This document shows, one piece after another, positions 42,919 through 54,500 of a stretch of DNA of 64,000 nucleotides (positions are counted from its first letter, which is position 1; every line of letters starts with the position of its first letter). The notes under the pieces were generated by a model. It was given only the letters and a program-made list of their open reading frames with translations, made no database searches and was not told the origin of the DNA. Source of the stretch: Enorma sp964624825. Lineage in GTDB: Bacteria > Actinomycetota > Coriobacteriia > Coriobacteriales > Coriobacteriaceae. A program made the position numbers and the translations under genes. Location of the stretch: the NCBI GenBank assembly GCA_964624825.1, contig CAZUYD010000007.1, positions 14,168-78,167 of the forward strand, in the 5' to 3' direction.

Positions 42919-43722
42919 CTATCCGATTGGGCGGAGCGAGACGCGCGATGAATCGTAGGATCGAACCTCGCCGTTTGCCAACTCGATCAGCGCGCGCCCC
43001 CATACGTCAACGCCGCGCAGCACGCCGTTTTCGGAAACGCTTCGATCGGGGGCGCTCACATGCACGCGCTCATCGCGGTAGGCAAGCAGCTCGTTATACG
43101 CGCCCTTTACGCCGGTAAGCGGCGCCGCAGACGCGCCAGCGCCCTTGATGCCCTCCACCCAGAGGTCGACGGCCTCCATTATGGAGATGCGGGTCATCTC
43201 GGCAAGTTCGTCGAGCGACGGCAGCGCGCGATCGTCGGGGATGCATTCGGCCAGACCGGCAATGGGAAGCGCGCTCGGATCGCGCCACTCCATGGAAATG
43301 GCCTGAATGTTGATGCCCATGCCGCAAACGACCAGCACCTCACCAGACGACCGGCCGAGCTCGACCAGAATGCCTCCGAGCTTTCCCTGATCGCAAATGA
43401 TGTCGTTTGGCCATTTGAGCCGAAGCGTCGCACATCCGAGCGTCTCAAGCGCGCTCACCACGCCGATCCCGCACGCGACCGGAATACCGGAAAGCACGCG
43501 ATCGGGTACCTGCGGCTTGATGAGCACCGAGAGATACAGCCCGCCTTCAGGCGATGTCCAGCTATGCGACCGCCTGCCCTTGCCCGCGCGCTGCGCGCCT
43601 GCGCGAAGGGCAAAGCCCGCAGGGGCACCGTTGCGCGCACGCGTCATGAGCTCCTCGTTCGTTGAATCCACTTCATCCAAGACCTCGATGGGCGGTAGAT
43701 TCTCGTACGTTGATGTGCTCAT
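42919..43722 (-). CDS. birA: Biotin-protein ligase (no repressor domain)
   Basis: Attaches biotin to carrier proteins via biotinyl-AMP. The 267-residue protein has the biotin/ATP loop as QRAGKGRRSHSW (about 44-55), LKWPNDI (about 100-106), GKLGGILVE, and a C-terminal SH3-like cap. No N-terminal helix-turn-helix is present, so it is a pure ligase. The ATG at 43722 has AAAGGAGGGGG upstream. Targets in this window are AccB and the decarboxylase carrier. It lies downstream of dnaE after a 256-nt spacer that may hold its own promoter. Confidence 0.92.
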   Translation of the reverse strand: MSTSTYENLPPIEVLDEVDSTNEELMTRARNGAPAGFALRAGAQRAGKGRRSHSWTSPEGGLYLSVLIKPQVPDRVLSGIPVACGIGVVSALETLGCATLRLKWPNDIICDQGKLGGILVELGRSSGEVLVVCGMGINIQAISMEWRDPSALPIAGLAECIPDDRALPSLDELAEMTRISIMEAVDLWVEGIKGAGASAAPLTGVKGAYNELLAYRDERVHVSAPDRSVSENGVLRGVDVWGRALIELANGEVRSYDSSRVSLRPIG

Positions 43723-43978
43723 GTCCCCCTCCTTTGCGGTATGGGCATATCGTCGGATGACACATCCGGCACATGCGCTATTCCATATTGTATGCGTTTG
43801 CACCGCGCCCCCGCGAACGTCTCCGGGGCACGCGCTGTCCGTCCATTGTACCCACCGACATGCGTCCTCGTTGCGAACGTGTTCGCGATGCCGCATGTTC
43901 ATTGGGCAAGCGGAACGATTCTCACGGCAAGCGGACGCTGCGCCGGCGCACGGGGCTCTTGCCGCGCGCGGAACGCGC

Positions 43979-46900
43979 CTAGATGACCGTCACGCGGCCG
44001 CCTTCGCCGACGATGGACTTTGTCTCGGCAATGAGCGGAATCGAGCAGGCGTTCACCCTAAGGGGAATCTCCGCGCGCATGGTCTGCCCATCGCGTTGCT
44101 CCACGAAAAGCTCCACGCGGTCACCGCCAGGGTTGCTCGAGAGCACCGCCGCAAGCCGCGCCATGCTCCCTTGGCTGAATCGTGCCGAGGGGATCATGAC
44201 CTCGAACACCTTGGGGCGATTCGACTCATCGTTCAGCTCAAGCGAAAGCACTTCTTGCGCGATGATCTGGTCGCCGCGATCGCTGCGCTCGATCTTGCCC
44301 CGCACCCGGATGAACGAATCCGAAAGCACCGCCCCCGTCTCGGGGTCGCTCTCGCCATAGAGGAAGTCCTCGCATTCCTTGTAGACCTTCGGGAATATGA
44401 CGATGGTGGCCTCGCCCTCCATGTCCTCCAAGCGCACGATGGCCATGGGATCGCCGTTTTTGGTGACGCGTTTCGAGACCTCGGCGACCATGCCGGCGAA
44501 CCAATAGGGCTTGCCTTCGGGAATCTCCTGGTTCACCGTGCCCTCGCTGCCAGGCACCGTGCGCTCAACGCCGGTTTCGATCTGCGCGAGCGTGAAGTCG
44601 CGAGCCTTCGAGAGCGCGTACTCATACGGACGCAACGGATGGTCTGAGACGTAGATCCCCAGCACATCGCGTTCGTAGGAAAGCTTCATATGGCGATCCC
44701 ACTCCTGGCCATCGGGCTCGGGCACGACCACCTCGAAACCCGAGCCCTCGACATCGCCGAAGATATCGAAAAACGACGTCTGCCCGCTCGCGCGATCCTT
44801 CTGTCGCTTCGTGGCGGCGTCGATGATGTTCTCCGGGTTGGCCTTGTCCACAAAGTTCATGAGCTGTCGGCGCGGGTAACCGGTCGAGTCGAAGGCGCCC
44901 GCCTTGATGAGCGCTTCGACCACACGACGATTTGCCTGGCTGGAATCGACGCGATCGACGAAATCGTGCAGGTTCTTGAAGGAACCGCCCTTCTCGCGCT
45001 CGTCGATGATCGCCTGGGCGACGCCCTCGCCCACGCCGCGGATGCCCGCAAGGCCGAAGCGCACGCCTTCGGTCGTCGCCGTGAACTCCTTGCCTGATTC
45101 GTTCACGTCTGGGGGCAGCACCGGAATGCCGTCGTGACGGCACGCGGAAACGTAATGCGTGATCTTCTCCGTCTTGCCGGTGTAGCTGGTAAGCACGGCC
45201 GCCATGTACTCGTGCGGATAATGCGCCTTCAACCACGCGGTCTGCATGACAAGAATGGCGTAGCCGGCCGAATGCGACTTGTTGAACGCGTAGGACGCAA
45301 ACTCGAGCACGTCATCCCAGATGCGCTGCGCGGTCTTGCGCTCATAGCCGTTGCGCTCGGCACCGTTCATCCAATGGTCGTAGATGGTCTCCTCGTGCCC
45401 GTCCTCCCAGGAGAAAACCTGCTCGGTCAGCATCTTGATCTTCTTTTTGGCCACCGGCTTGCGAATGCGGCTGTCGGACTCGCCCTTGGAAAAGCCGCAC
45501 ATCTCGACCGAGATGTTCATGACCTGCTCCTGATAGACCATGGTGCCGTAGGTCTCGCTCAGGATGTCGTCGAGGCGCGGGTCGTAGGAGACGGCGGGCT
45601 CCTTGCCGTTCATGCGGTTCACGTAGCTCGTAACCATGCCGGCACCCAAAGGGCCAGGGCGATACAGCGCGATCAGTGCGACGACGTGCTTGTACTCGGT
45701 CGGCTTCATGTTCTTGATGGTGGCCGTCATACCGGCTGATTCGACCTGGAACACGCCGGCCGTGTGACCGCCCTGCATGAGCTCGAAGGTAGCCGGGTCG
45801 TCAAAGGGAATGGCGTCCACATCGATGTCGATGCCGAAATTCTCCTTGATGTTCGCCTTCGCCTTCGAGATGACGGTCAGGGTGCGCAAGCCCAGAAAGT
45901 CCATCTTGAGCAGACCCATGTCGGCCACGGTATGGCCTTCGTACTGGGTGATCTCCACGCCGCCTTTGGTGTCGAGCTTGGTGGGCACATGCTCGTTCAC
46001 CGGGTCGCGGCAGATGAGCACGGCGCATGCGTGCACGCCTTCGCCGCGGGTCAAGCCCTCGATGGACAGCGCGGCATCGATGATGCGGCGGTCGTCATCG
46101 TTTTTCTGATACGCCTCGGCAAAATCGGGGTTGTAGTTCTCCTCTTTGCCCTCCACGCGCGTAAGCACCTGCTTGAGCTTCACCGATGGGTCGCTCGAGA
46201 TCATCTTCGAGAGGCGCTGCCCCACATAGACGGGATAGTCGAGGACGCGAGCTGCATCGTTGATGGCTTGCTTGGCCTTGATGGTCGAGTACGTGATGAC
46301 GTGCGTCACCTTTTCTTGGCCGTAGAGCTGGCGGACGTGCTCGATCACCTCGAGCCTTCGCTCATCGTCGAAATCCATGTCGATATCGGGCATCTCGGAG
46401 CGCTCCGGCGAGAGAAAGCGTTCGAACATGAGGCCGTTCTCGAGCGGGTCGAAGGTGGTGATGTCCATGGCGTACGCGACGATGGCGCCTGCCGCCGATC
46501 CGCGGCCAGGCCCCACGCCGATGCCGTTTTGCTTTGCCCAGCGCACATACTCGGCGACGATCAAGAAATACGCGGCGAAGCCCTTTTCGCAGATGACCTG
46601 GTATTCGAACTCGAAGCGCTCCTTGACGGAGATTCCGTTGACGACCTTGGACTCCCAATCGGCGCCGTAGCGCTTGGCGAGACCTTCCTCGCACTCGTGG
46701 CGAAACTGGCTCTCGTGCGTCTCGCCCTCATCGAGCAGCGGGTACCGCGGGAGGATGATCTTTCCCCACTCAAGCTCGATATCGCATTTGCCGGCGAGCT
46801 CGACCGTGTTGTCGCACGCCTCCGGACAGTACGGGAACAGCGCGCGCATCTCCTCTTCGGTCTTCATGTAGAACTCACTGCCCTGCATGCGCATGCGGTT

Positions 46901-47785
46901 CGGGTCATCGATCTTGGAGTTCATGCCGATGCACATCATGATATCCTGCACGGGAGCATCTTCGCGCGTGAGGTAGTGGAAATCGTTCGTGGCGATGACC
47001 TTCACACCCACCTGATGCGCGATCTCGATGAGCTGCCGGTTGAGCTGTTCCTCGGTGAGGCCGCCATCGGTGGTGATGCCGTGGTCTTGGATCTCGATAT
47101 AGAAGTCACCCGGCTCGAAGGTGTCGCGGAACGTCTCCGCCCACTGCAGCGCGCGCGTCATCTCGCCGCGATCGATACTCTTCGGGATAATCCCCGAGAT
47201 GCATGCCGAGGTCGCGATGAGCCCCTCGCGATGGCGGCGCAGATTATCGAGGGTGACGCGCGGCTTGTAGTAGAAGCCCTCGACCGCTGCCTCGGAAACC
47301 GCTTGCATGAGGTTCACGTAGCCGCGCTCGTTTCGCGCGATGAGGATCATGTGGTAGAGCTCGGGCTTGCGGTCGCGGGCGAGCGTCTCATCGGGCGTGA
47401 AGTAGACCTCGCAACCGAAGATGGGCTTGATCACATACGGCTTCACCGCGTCGAGCGAGCCGGTGGTGCGCCATGCCTCGAGGTCGCGCTCGTGCTGCTG
47501 CGCGCCGCGGGGGTTCTCGTGGAAGTCGGGCGCTTCGAGCGATGCCGGGTCGGCTCCCGCTTCGAGCTGCTCTTTGTCGCGTTTCCATATCTTGCGCTCG
47601 GGCGAATTGAGGTTATGGGCATCGCACGCAAGGCCCAGTTCGGGGATGCCGTACATGTAGCCGTGGTCGGTGAGGGCGACGGCGGGCATACCCAGCTCGA
47701 CCGCGCGATCGACCATATCGGCCACGCGCGTCGCGCCGTCGAGCATGGAGTATTCTGAATGGTTGTGCAGATGAACGAAGGCCAC
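43979..47785 (-). CDS. dnaE: DNA polymerase III alpha subunit
   Basis: The replicative polymerase. The 1268-residue protein starts with the PHP domain (AFVHLHNHSEYSMLDG). The polymerase core has GRGSAAGAIVAY and the catalytic Asp pair in MPDIDMDFDDE near residue 470. It continues with HACAVLI, the helix-hairpin-helix region (about 900-1000), and a C-terminal OB-fold (about 1060-1200). The start is GTG at 47785 behind AAGGAGA. It lies 202 nt downstream of addA on the same strand. Confidence 0.96.
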   Translation of the reverse strand: MAFVHLHNHSEYSMLDGATRVADMVDRAVELGMPAVALTDHGYMYGIPELGLACDAHNLNSPERKIWKRDKEQLEAGADPASLEAPDFHENPRGAQQHERDLEAWRTTGSLDAVKPYVIKPIFGCEVYFTPDETLARDRKPELYHMILIARNERGYVNLMQAVSEAAVEGFYYKPRVTLDNLRRHREGLIATSACISGIIPKSIDRGEMTRALQWAETFRDTFEPGDFYIEIQDHGITTDGGLTEEQLNRQLIEIAHQVGVKVIATNDFHYLTREDAPVQDIMMCIGMNSKIDDPNRMRMQGSEFYMKTEEEMRALFPYCPEACDNTVELAGKCDIELEWGKIILPRYPLLDEGETHESQFRHECEEGLAKRYGADWESKVVNGISVKERFEFEYQVICEKGFAAYFLIVAEYVRWAKQNGIGVGPGRGSAAGAIVAYAMDITTFDPLENGLMFERFLSPERSEMPDIDMDFDDERRLEVIEHVRQLYGQEKVTHVITYSTIKAKQAINDAARVLDYPVYVGQRLSKMISSDPSVKLKQVLTRVEGKEENYNPDFAEAYQKNDDDRRIIDAALSIEGLTRGEGVHACAVLICRDPVNEHVPTKLDTKGGVEITQYEGHTVADMGLLKMDFLGLRTLTVISKAKANIKENFGIDIDVDAIPFDDPATFELMQGGHTAGVFQVESAGMTATIKNMKPTEYKHVVALIALYRPGPLGAGMVTSYVNRMNGKEPAVSYDPRLDDILSETYGTMVYQEQVMNISVEMCGFSKGESDSRIRKPVAKKKIKMLTEQVFSWEDGHEETIYDHWMNGAERNGYERKTAQRIWDDVLEFASYAFNKSHSAGYAILVMQTAWLKAHYPHEYMAAVLTSYTGKTEKITHYVSACRHDGIPVLPPDVNESGKEFTATTEGVRFGLAGIRGVGEGVAQAIIDEREKGGSFKNLHDFVDRVDSSQANRRVVEALIKAGAFDSTGYPRRQLMNFVDKANPENIIDAATKRQKDRASGQTSFFDIFGDVEGSGFEVVVPEPDGQEWDRHMKLSYERDVLGIYVSDHPLRPYEYALSKARDFTLAQIETGVERTVPGSEGTVNQEIPEGKPYWFAGMVAEVSKRVTKNGDPMAIVRLEDMEGEATIVIFPKVYKECEDFLYGESDPETGAVLSDSFIRVRGKIERSDRGDQIIAQEVLSLELNDESNRPKVFEVMIPSARFSQGSMARLAAVLSSNPGGDRVELFVEQRDGQTMRAEIPLRVNACSIPLIAETKSIVGEGGRVTVI

Positions 47786-47987
47786 GGACGCATCTCCTTA
47801 TCGTATGTGCTGGTACGGCGAATATGCTGCGATGCGGAAGCGGCGGCCTCGCTGCGTTCGCGCGCGCCGGCTGCACGGTCCCGAACCTCGATTCTACCGC
47901 ATGGGGCAGACAGGCAAGCGCCGCGCTCCCCGGTGCGCGGAAGCACCATAGGGTTCGAGCGGCGGCGCGACTTCAGCCAGCACAGGA

Positions 47988-50900
47988 TCAAAGACGGTAC
48001 TCGACCACCTGGGGTTCCGACGGATCAGCTGGATCGGGCACTTCAACCCGGACGAATTTGAGTATCACATGCGCATAGCCTGCCTTATGCAGCACGTCCG
48101 CATACACCCGCGCCTGCAACGCGTGCTTCTCGCGCAGCGCCTCGGACGTCTCATCGACACTCCCGCCCGTCTTGTAGTCGAGCACGAGCGCTTCATCGGG
48201 GCGCGCGGGATCGGTCGCCAAAGCATCGATTGCGCCTTCGGCGTATGAGCCAAACCGCTCGCGCAGCCCATCCATACCGAGCGAGAAAAACGGCACCTCG
48301 GCGCGCACCTGCGACCACGCGGCAAGCTCCGCGCGCACCTGCGAGCGCTCCCACCGAGCAAGCGCCGCCGCCAGCCGCTCGCGCTGATGCGGAGTCACTT
48401 TCCAATAGCGCGCGAACGCGTCGATGCACGCGGCCGGCACCGCGTCTGAGCCGGTCTCGATGAGCCATTGCGCCGCCGCATGAAACGCCGACCCCAAGGC
48501 GGTGGGATCGCCTGCCGCAGAAGGGTCGGTCGGCGCGGCATCGCTCCACGCGGCGCGCGCATCACGCCCGATATGCTCGTCCAAGACCATCTCGACATCG
48601 TGCGCAACGGACACGGCTCCTGGTGCGCGATCCTCCCCTTCCTCATGCAGCGCTGCCGCAACCGAGGTATAGCTATACGAGTCGCGCGGCGAAACTGGAG
48701 CCTGCTCGATCTGCACCGCAGGCGGCGCCGGCCACACCAGGAGCACGTCGCGCGCTTCTTTTTCGGTGAGGTCGGGTTTTACGGCGACATCGTCCGGCGG
48801 CGACGGATAGTCCTCGGCCGAATACGTCACGTACGGCTGCTTCTTGCTCTTCGAGGGATACGTGAGGTCATCGAGCAGTATCAACTGGTAATCGCCTGCA
48901 TGCGCATCCTCAAAGTCCAAGCGATCGCACCCAAGATCGGGAAGCCCGTTATTCTCGGCATCAGCGGGCAGAATGCGCGAAAGAACCTCGCCGACCAGCG
49001 ACGTCTTATGACCCGGTTCGAGCTCCGTGGAATAGGTGACGCTCAGCCCCAGGACCACCACCTCGCGGGCACGGGTAATCGCCACATACAGCTGACGCGC
49101 CGCTTCCTCATAATCGAGCCTCGTGCGCTCGCGCCGCATGAAGGTAAATGCCTCGGCGGCGCGCTCGGGCATCCGATCGTCTTCGGCAGGCTCAGGCATG
49201 GCGTCCAGCATCTCCTTATCGGATGCCGGGTCGAACCGATTCGGCTTCGCGCACCACAGCACCGAGCCATCGCGGTCGCACAGCTGCAACCGATCGCTAT
49301 CCGTTCTAGTATCACCATTGCATTCGACCACCGCGACGACCGGAAACTCAAGCCCCTTCGACGCATGGACGGTCATGATGCGCACCGCGTCTTCCCCTGG
49401 GCCGGAAAGCGCTGCGGGCGATTCCTTGATGTGCTCAACGTGATCGGTAAAGGCGCGCGCTACCGACCGCGGGGCGAAGGCACGCCCTGCTTCCGTTTCC
49501 TCGACGATCGCAATCGCCTTGAGGACATTCGCCGCAGCGGCGTGTTCGGCCGCACCACCTCGTTCGAGACGCGCAAGCCAGCCAGATTCCGCGACCACGT
49601 CGCGCACGATATCGGACATGCGGTCGCGTCCCACCCGCGCGCAGGCGCGTCCCAGCACGTCGCGCGCACGGTCAAGCACGGGAAGAGGCCCAAAATCCTC
49701 CATGATCTCGCCCGAGACCAGCACGTCGCCCGTCACCGAGCGCGAATCCACGATACCTGTCTGCGCATCGACGTGCGTGGCCAGCGCGAGCAGCTCGGTC
49801 GCGCCGAGCTCGAACATAGGCGAGGTGATGAGCGGCGCGATTCCCTGCTCACCATCGTCTGGATTGGCAAGAAACGCAAGCAGCGCCCCGATCACGCCAA
49901 CCTCGGGCGCGCGGCGAAACACCGTGCTGCCGCCCGACACCACGCACGGCATGCCCGCGGCGCGCATCGCGTTGGCATACACATCGGCGTTGGTGAGCCG
50001 CGCCATGAGGATCACCATGTCCCCGGGAGCGAACCCCTCCTCATCGCGCAGGCGGCAGAAGCGCTCTGCGATCGCCGCCGCCTCGGCGCGCGCCCGCTCC
50101 TTCACTGTTCCGCCCGCGACGAGCACGACCTGACGCCGAGACGTCTCAGGCATCACCTGGCGCGCTCCCCCGCGTGTCTTCTCGCCACACGACACGAGAT
50201 GGAGGAAATCGCGCCCGAGCGGATTGGAGTCCCCGCCCTCAAAGATGCGATCGGCGAACGAGAGGATGTCGGCATGGCTGCGATAGTTCACATCAAGATC
50301 GCACACCACACCGCCCGCGCTCTGCTCCACCTCATCCTTCTTCGCGCGGAACACCGAGACGTCCGCCCCGCGGAACCGATAGATAGACTGCTGGGCATCG
50401 CCCACCGTGCAGAGCTCACGGCCATCGGGGCTACAGAGCAAGCGGACAAGCTCTACCTGCTGCTGCGCCGTATCCTGGAACTCATCGACCATGACCATCC
50501 TGAACTTGCCGGAAAACTCCGCACGCACCCGCGGGTCGCGTTTCAGCGCATTGTACGCGCACGTCAGAAGGTCATCGTTGTCAAGCACCGCGCGGCTTCG
50601 TTTGATGCTTCGATATTCATCCTCCACCTCATGCACGAGCGGCATGAGCTCATCAAGCGCATCGGAGCGCGCGGCGAGATACGACTCGGCGAAAAACGAA
50701 GCGCGTGCGGCGCGCACCGCATCGATGAAGCGCTTCTCGTCTTTGCCGATGCCCTTGACGTCCTTAGCCAACTTGCCGCAAGCAGCAAAGCAGGTGCGAA
50801 GCGCAGGCAGGTCGCGCGCCGATGCGAGATAGGCGTCCAGCGCCTCGAGCGACGCCTGCGCCGCTTTGGCATTCGCGTATGAGGGCGTCTCGGCGATATC

Positions 50901-51563
50901 GCGATAGGCTTCACAGAGCGCTCGATGCGACGGCGCAGGAGGCACCTGGCGAAACGACAAGAGGCCGCCGACGGTCGACGATGCTTTGGAAAGCATGCTC
51001 ACCAGTATCGAGAGCAGACTTGAGGCCGCCTTCGAATCGCCCGCGTTCTCGAGCGGAAACGCATTGAGCAGCGCGTCGTACCGGTCCGTCCCCGCAGCAT
51101 CTTCCGCAGCGACGCGATACAGCACATGCTCGACGGCAAGCCGCTGCAACGACTCGGGGTTCTCGATGATCGTGAAGCCGGGATCGATGCCGAGGTCGAG
51201 CGCATGGCTCCGAATGATGCGCGAGCACATGCCGTGGATGGTCGAGATCCAAGCGTCATCGACCTTCTCGGCCTCTGCGTCCATCCCCTCCGCGCGCAAC
51301 CCGCGCGCGATGCGGTCTTTGAGCTCCTGCGCGGCCTTGTTGGTGAAGGTGATGGCGAGCACCTGATCGATGCCATCCAGATAAGGCTCGGGAACAGATG
51401 GGTCGCGCCACGCCTCGCGGGGCTTCGAGCCCGGTTTCAGCGCATATAGCACGCGCTGCGTCAACGTAAACGTCTTGCCGGACCCAGCGCCGGCAGAGAC
51501 GAACAGCGGCCCGCGCAGCGTCTGGACGATGCGCCGTTGCTTTTCCTGAAGTGCTGCAGCCAT
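47988..51563 (-). CDS. addA: AddA-type helicase-nuclease
   Basis: The helicase-nuclease subunit of the AddAB complex, which processes double-strand breaks for recombination. The 1191-residue protein has the UvrD-like motifs LQEKQRRIVQ, Walker A SAGAGSGKT, Walker B MVDEFQDTAQQQ, GDAQQSIYRFRGAD and NYRSHADIL. Near the C-terminus the RecB-type nuclease motif ALVLDYKTGGSVDE is seen. The start at 51563 is fixed by homology; 88 residues of upstream frame lie over addB. The gap to addB is 4 nt, so the two are coupled. Confidence 0.93.
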   Translation of the reverse strand: MAAALQEKQRRIVQTLRGPLFVSAGAGSGKTFTLTQRVLYALKPGSKPREAWRDPSVPEPYLDGIDQVLAITFTNKAAQELKDRIARGLRAEGMDAEAEKVDDAWISTIHGMCSRIIRSHALDLGIDPGFTIIENPESLQRLAVEHVLYRVAAEDAAGTDRYDALLNAFPLENAGDSKAASSLLSILVSMLSKASSTVGGLLSFRQVPPAPSHRALCEAYRDIAETPSYANAKAAQASLEALDAYLASARDLPALRTCFAACGKLAKDVKGIGKDEKRFIDAVRAARASFFAESYLAARSDALDELMPLVHEVEDEYRSIKRSRAVLDNDDLLTCAYNALKRDPRVRAEFSGKFRMVMVDEFQDTAQQQVELVRLLCSPDGRELCTVGDAQQSIYRFRGADVSVFRAKKDEVEQSAGGVVCDLDVNYRSHADILSFADRIFEGGDSNPLGRDFLHLVSCGEKTRGGARQVMPETSRRQVVLVAGGTVKERARAEAAAIAERFCRLRDEEGFAPGDMVILMARLTNADVYANAMRAAGMPCVVSGGSTVFRRAPEVGVIGALLAFLANPDDGEQGIAPLITSPMFELGATELLALATHVDAQTGIVDSRSVTGDVLVSGEIMEDFGPLPVLDRARDVLGRACARVGRDRMSDIVRDVVAESGWLARLERGGAAEHAAAANVLKAIAIVEETEAGRAFAPRSVARAFTDHVEHIKESPAALSGPGEDAVRIMTVHASKGLEFPVVAVVECNGDTRTDSDRLQLCDRDGSVLWCAKPNRFDPASDKEMLDAMPEPAEDDRMPERAAEAFTFMRRERTRLDYEEAARQLYVAITRAREVVVLGLSVTYSTELEPGHKTSLVGEVLSRILPADAENNGLPDLGCDRLDFEDAHAGDYQLILLDDLTYPSKSKKQPYVTYSAEDYPSPPDDVAVKPDLTEKEARDVLLVWPAPPAVQIEQAPVSPRDSYSYTSVAAALHEEGEDRAPGAVSVAHDVEMVLDEHIGRDARAAWSDAAPTDPSAAGDPTALGSAFHAAAQWLIETGSDAVPAACIDAFARYWKVTPHQRERLAAALARWERSQVRAELAAWSQVRAEVPFFSLGMDGLRERFGSYAEGAIDALATDPARPDEALVLDYKTGGSVDETSEALREKHALQARVYADVLHKAGYAHVILKFVRVEVPDPADPSEPQVVEYRL

Positions 51564-51567
51564 CTCG

Positions 51568-54500
51568 TTAGCGCCTCTTTTCGCACATCGCGACCGGGCA
51601 ATACGTACACGAATCCGAGGCGGGGTGCGGCGCGATGGCACCCCGCTCAAGCGCGGCGAGCTCGCCCGCAATAGCACGCTCCACCTGATCGAGTAGGTCT
51701 TGGAACTCCAGCGATCCATCATGTCGTACGGTGCGCGACCGCGCTGGCCGAACGCCGGGATATCCGCTGACCTTATCGCTCGGAAACGCCGGCGGCTCGC
51801 TGGAAACAAGCGCATCGGACACCGCACCGGCCGCGGCAGGCCCTCGTATCCCCAGATACACCGCCCCCTGTGCCGAGCGGTCGCTCACCCGCTGAAGCGC
51901 CTGCGCGTATATAAGCGTCTGCACCTTTGGCGCGGTGTCGCCCGTGCGCCCCGGCAGCCAATCTTCGGGCAACGGCTCCTGCTCGTCGAGCATCATCGTG
52001 GGATCTTCGCAAGCGAACTCGGCGACAGATGCGCGGTTCTTGTAGTCAATCACCACGAAGCGCTCGCCGGCTCCTGCCGATGGTGCCACATCGATGCGAT
52101 CGATGCGCCCACCGAGCGGGCGGCCGGCATACGTCACCCCTTCGCGATCAAAGACATACTCGAACTGCGCCGGGGTGAATATCGAAAGAATCTCGCTTTC
52201 ATAGCGCACCACCTCATGAAGCTCGACAAGCATCGCCTGAAGCTGCCTGCACTCGAACGTATCGAGCGGCACGAGCGCACCGCGGATGGCGCGAGGCTTT
52301 TCGTCGCGCGCATATTTGCCGTGCGTGTACTTGCCCGCACGGTGGTCTTCGACGATATCCGCAAACGCACCGTCCATCTCGGCCATGCACGCCTCGACGG
52401 TCTGAGGGCGCACGCGCATGAGCCCGCGCTCGATGAGCCGTTCATGGAAGCGCTGCATGACGTCGTGCACGAAGTTGCCGCGCTCGATGGGACCAAACGC
52501 GACATCGAGGCGACGCGTAGGCATTCGGTTGCTCACGAGCCACCGATAGGGACAGGCAAGGTAGTTCTCTATCTGGGAGGCTGAAAGCGTGCGCGGAACA
52601 ACACGGCCTCCCACGCTTCGCTCCGGTAGGAGCACCAGGCGATGGAGGGCAGGGGCGAGCGTATGCATACCGGACGCGCGCACCGCACAGCAGCGCGTGC
52701 CGGCGCCGCCCGCGCGATCGAGGTTCTCGTATATCGAGGCTTCGGTGGGCAGCGCGAGCTGGGACATCGGAGCCGAGGCGCGCGCAAGGCTGCCGGAACT
52801 CGCCGGCGCGCTGCCGCGCGATGCGTTCGTGCCCGTCGATGCAACATGGCGATGCGCCTGCTCGAGCTCTGTGTACGCAAGGGCGGGATAGCACTCATCT
52901 GCCTGGCGATCGCGCGCGACATAGCCAAGCGCTGCCGCCTCTCCCGCTGCGCACGCGCGCGCAAACGCGATGCGCTGGCACCCGACGGGCGCCGCGTGCA
53001 CGCCCGCGCAACCAAGCTTCTCCGCAAGGATCGAGACCGGCGTTTCACGCCGCGAAAGCGGATACGACCCTGCATCGACATCGAGCAGGACGACCATCCC
53101 ATAGGTGGAGGCCGGCTGCGATGCAAGCTCATCAAGCGTGCAGAACACGACGGAGGGGCTGGAGCGATCGTCACCATGTGGCGCGACGTCGCCTGCGAAG
53201 GGCGCGTCACCTTCAACCGGCGCGTCCCCATCGAACGCAGCGCCCTCGAAAGGCGCCGAATCATGCGCCGGCAGCGCGCACATTCCGGCTGCGCGATACG
53301 AACACGAGAGCAGTACCGCGAACGTCTGCTCCTCCGAGACGCCCAGGCGCCGGGCTTCGGCAAAGACGTCGAGCATCGCCTCGAGCGCAGCGAGCTCCTG
53401 TTGCTTGCCCGTCACGCTGAGCATACCGAACGCCTGAGCCGGCGCCGTGCGCGCCGCCTCATACATGAGCTGCACCGCGCGGCCGTATCGGCGGACACCG
53501 ATCGCGTCAAGCGCATCTTTGACCACGATGGCGCGGCGTGGCCGCCCTTGTTCATCCGCCCGCGCGCGCTCTCGATTCGCCTCACGGCTTTGCAGGCTCT
53601 CAAGCTCGGCAGCAAGCGCCGCGCCGTCCATCTGGCGCGTCTTTCGCAGACGCGTGTCGAACAGGCGCGCGACGCGCGCCGATACGGGAGCGAGCCCGGA
53701 AAACGGGGAGCGAATCCAATCGGGGATCTCGGGTGCCGGCCACCATGAGCTTGCCTCTTCGATATCGATGCGGTCGAGCAGGTCGGCAAGCATGGCAAGC
53801 GCCTCGCCCGCACGCGTGTCGCGCAGCGTGCGACGCGCGCCGACCTGTGCGCTGACGCCATGCGCGGCAAGACGTGGAGCGAGCACATGAAACATCGCAC
53901 GGGGGTTGGGGGATGCAACCGCCACCACCGGCCTTGGCGGCTCAACCGCGCCCGACGCCTGCAACACCGCCCGCTCGATGATGGCGGTATATGCCGCATC
54001 GCGCGCGAAAGGCCCTGTGACCGGGAAAAACGAACAGGAATCGGCAACCCGCTGCAGCGCGGGCGCGCACGGCGCGCGCGCATCCAGATCCGACAGAGCG
54101 ATATCGTCGATACTGCGAGAAGCAAGTTCCGCCGCAAGCGCGCGCACCTCATCGTCCGCCTCTTCCTCGAGAAGGAACACGAGGGTCCCCGCGCGCGCAA
54201 CCGCAGCCAATATGTCGAGCAGGTATTTCGGCACGTCGTGCACGCCGCGCACGACCACCGACCGAGCGCAGGCAGGAAGCGACCGCTCCATATGCTCCGC
54301 AAGACCCACTGCCGCGGAGCTCGTCTCGATAAGCCCCCGCTCATCCAGAGCGGCGCGGTAGCGCGCTAAGGCGTCGCAGAGAGCCGTCTCGCCCGCCGAG
54401 AGGGCTTGCAGCTCGGCAGGAAGGTAGGGCAGCATGTCGCGCGCGGCTTCGAAAACCATGTCCACCATACCGCTCGACACGTTCTCAGGAGCCGCGTCGG

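Noticed and set aside
45764..47758. A 664-residue open frame on the plus strand, opposite dnaE
   Set aside because: It lies wholly over a certain gene in the antisense direction, has His/Asp/Val-rich composition typical of reversed GC-rich codons, and no ribosome binding site.
47941..47990. GGGTTCGAG-like sequence resembling a tRNA T-loop
   Set aside because: No acceptor stem, anticodon arm or CCA end can be drawn around it.
48468..50882. An 804-residue plus-strand frame opposite addA
   Set aside because: Arg/His-rich antisense shadow of a well-supported helicase gene, with no recognisable domain.
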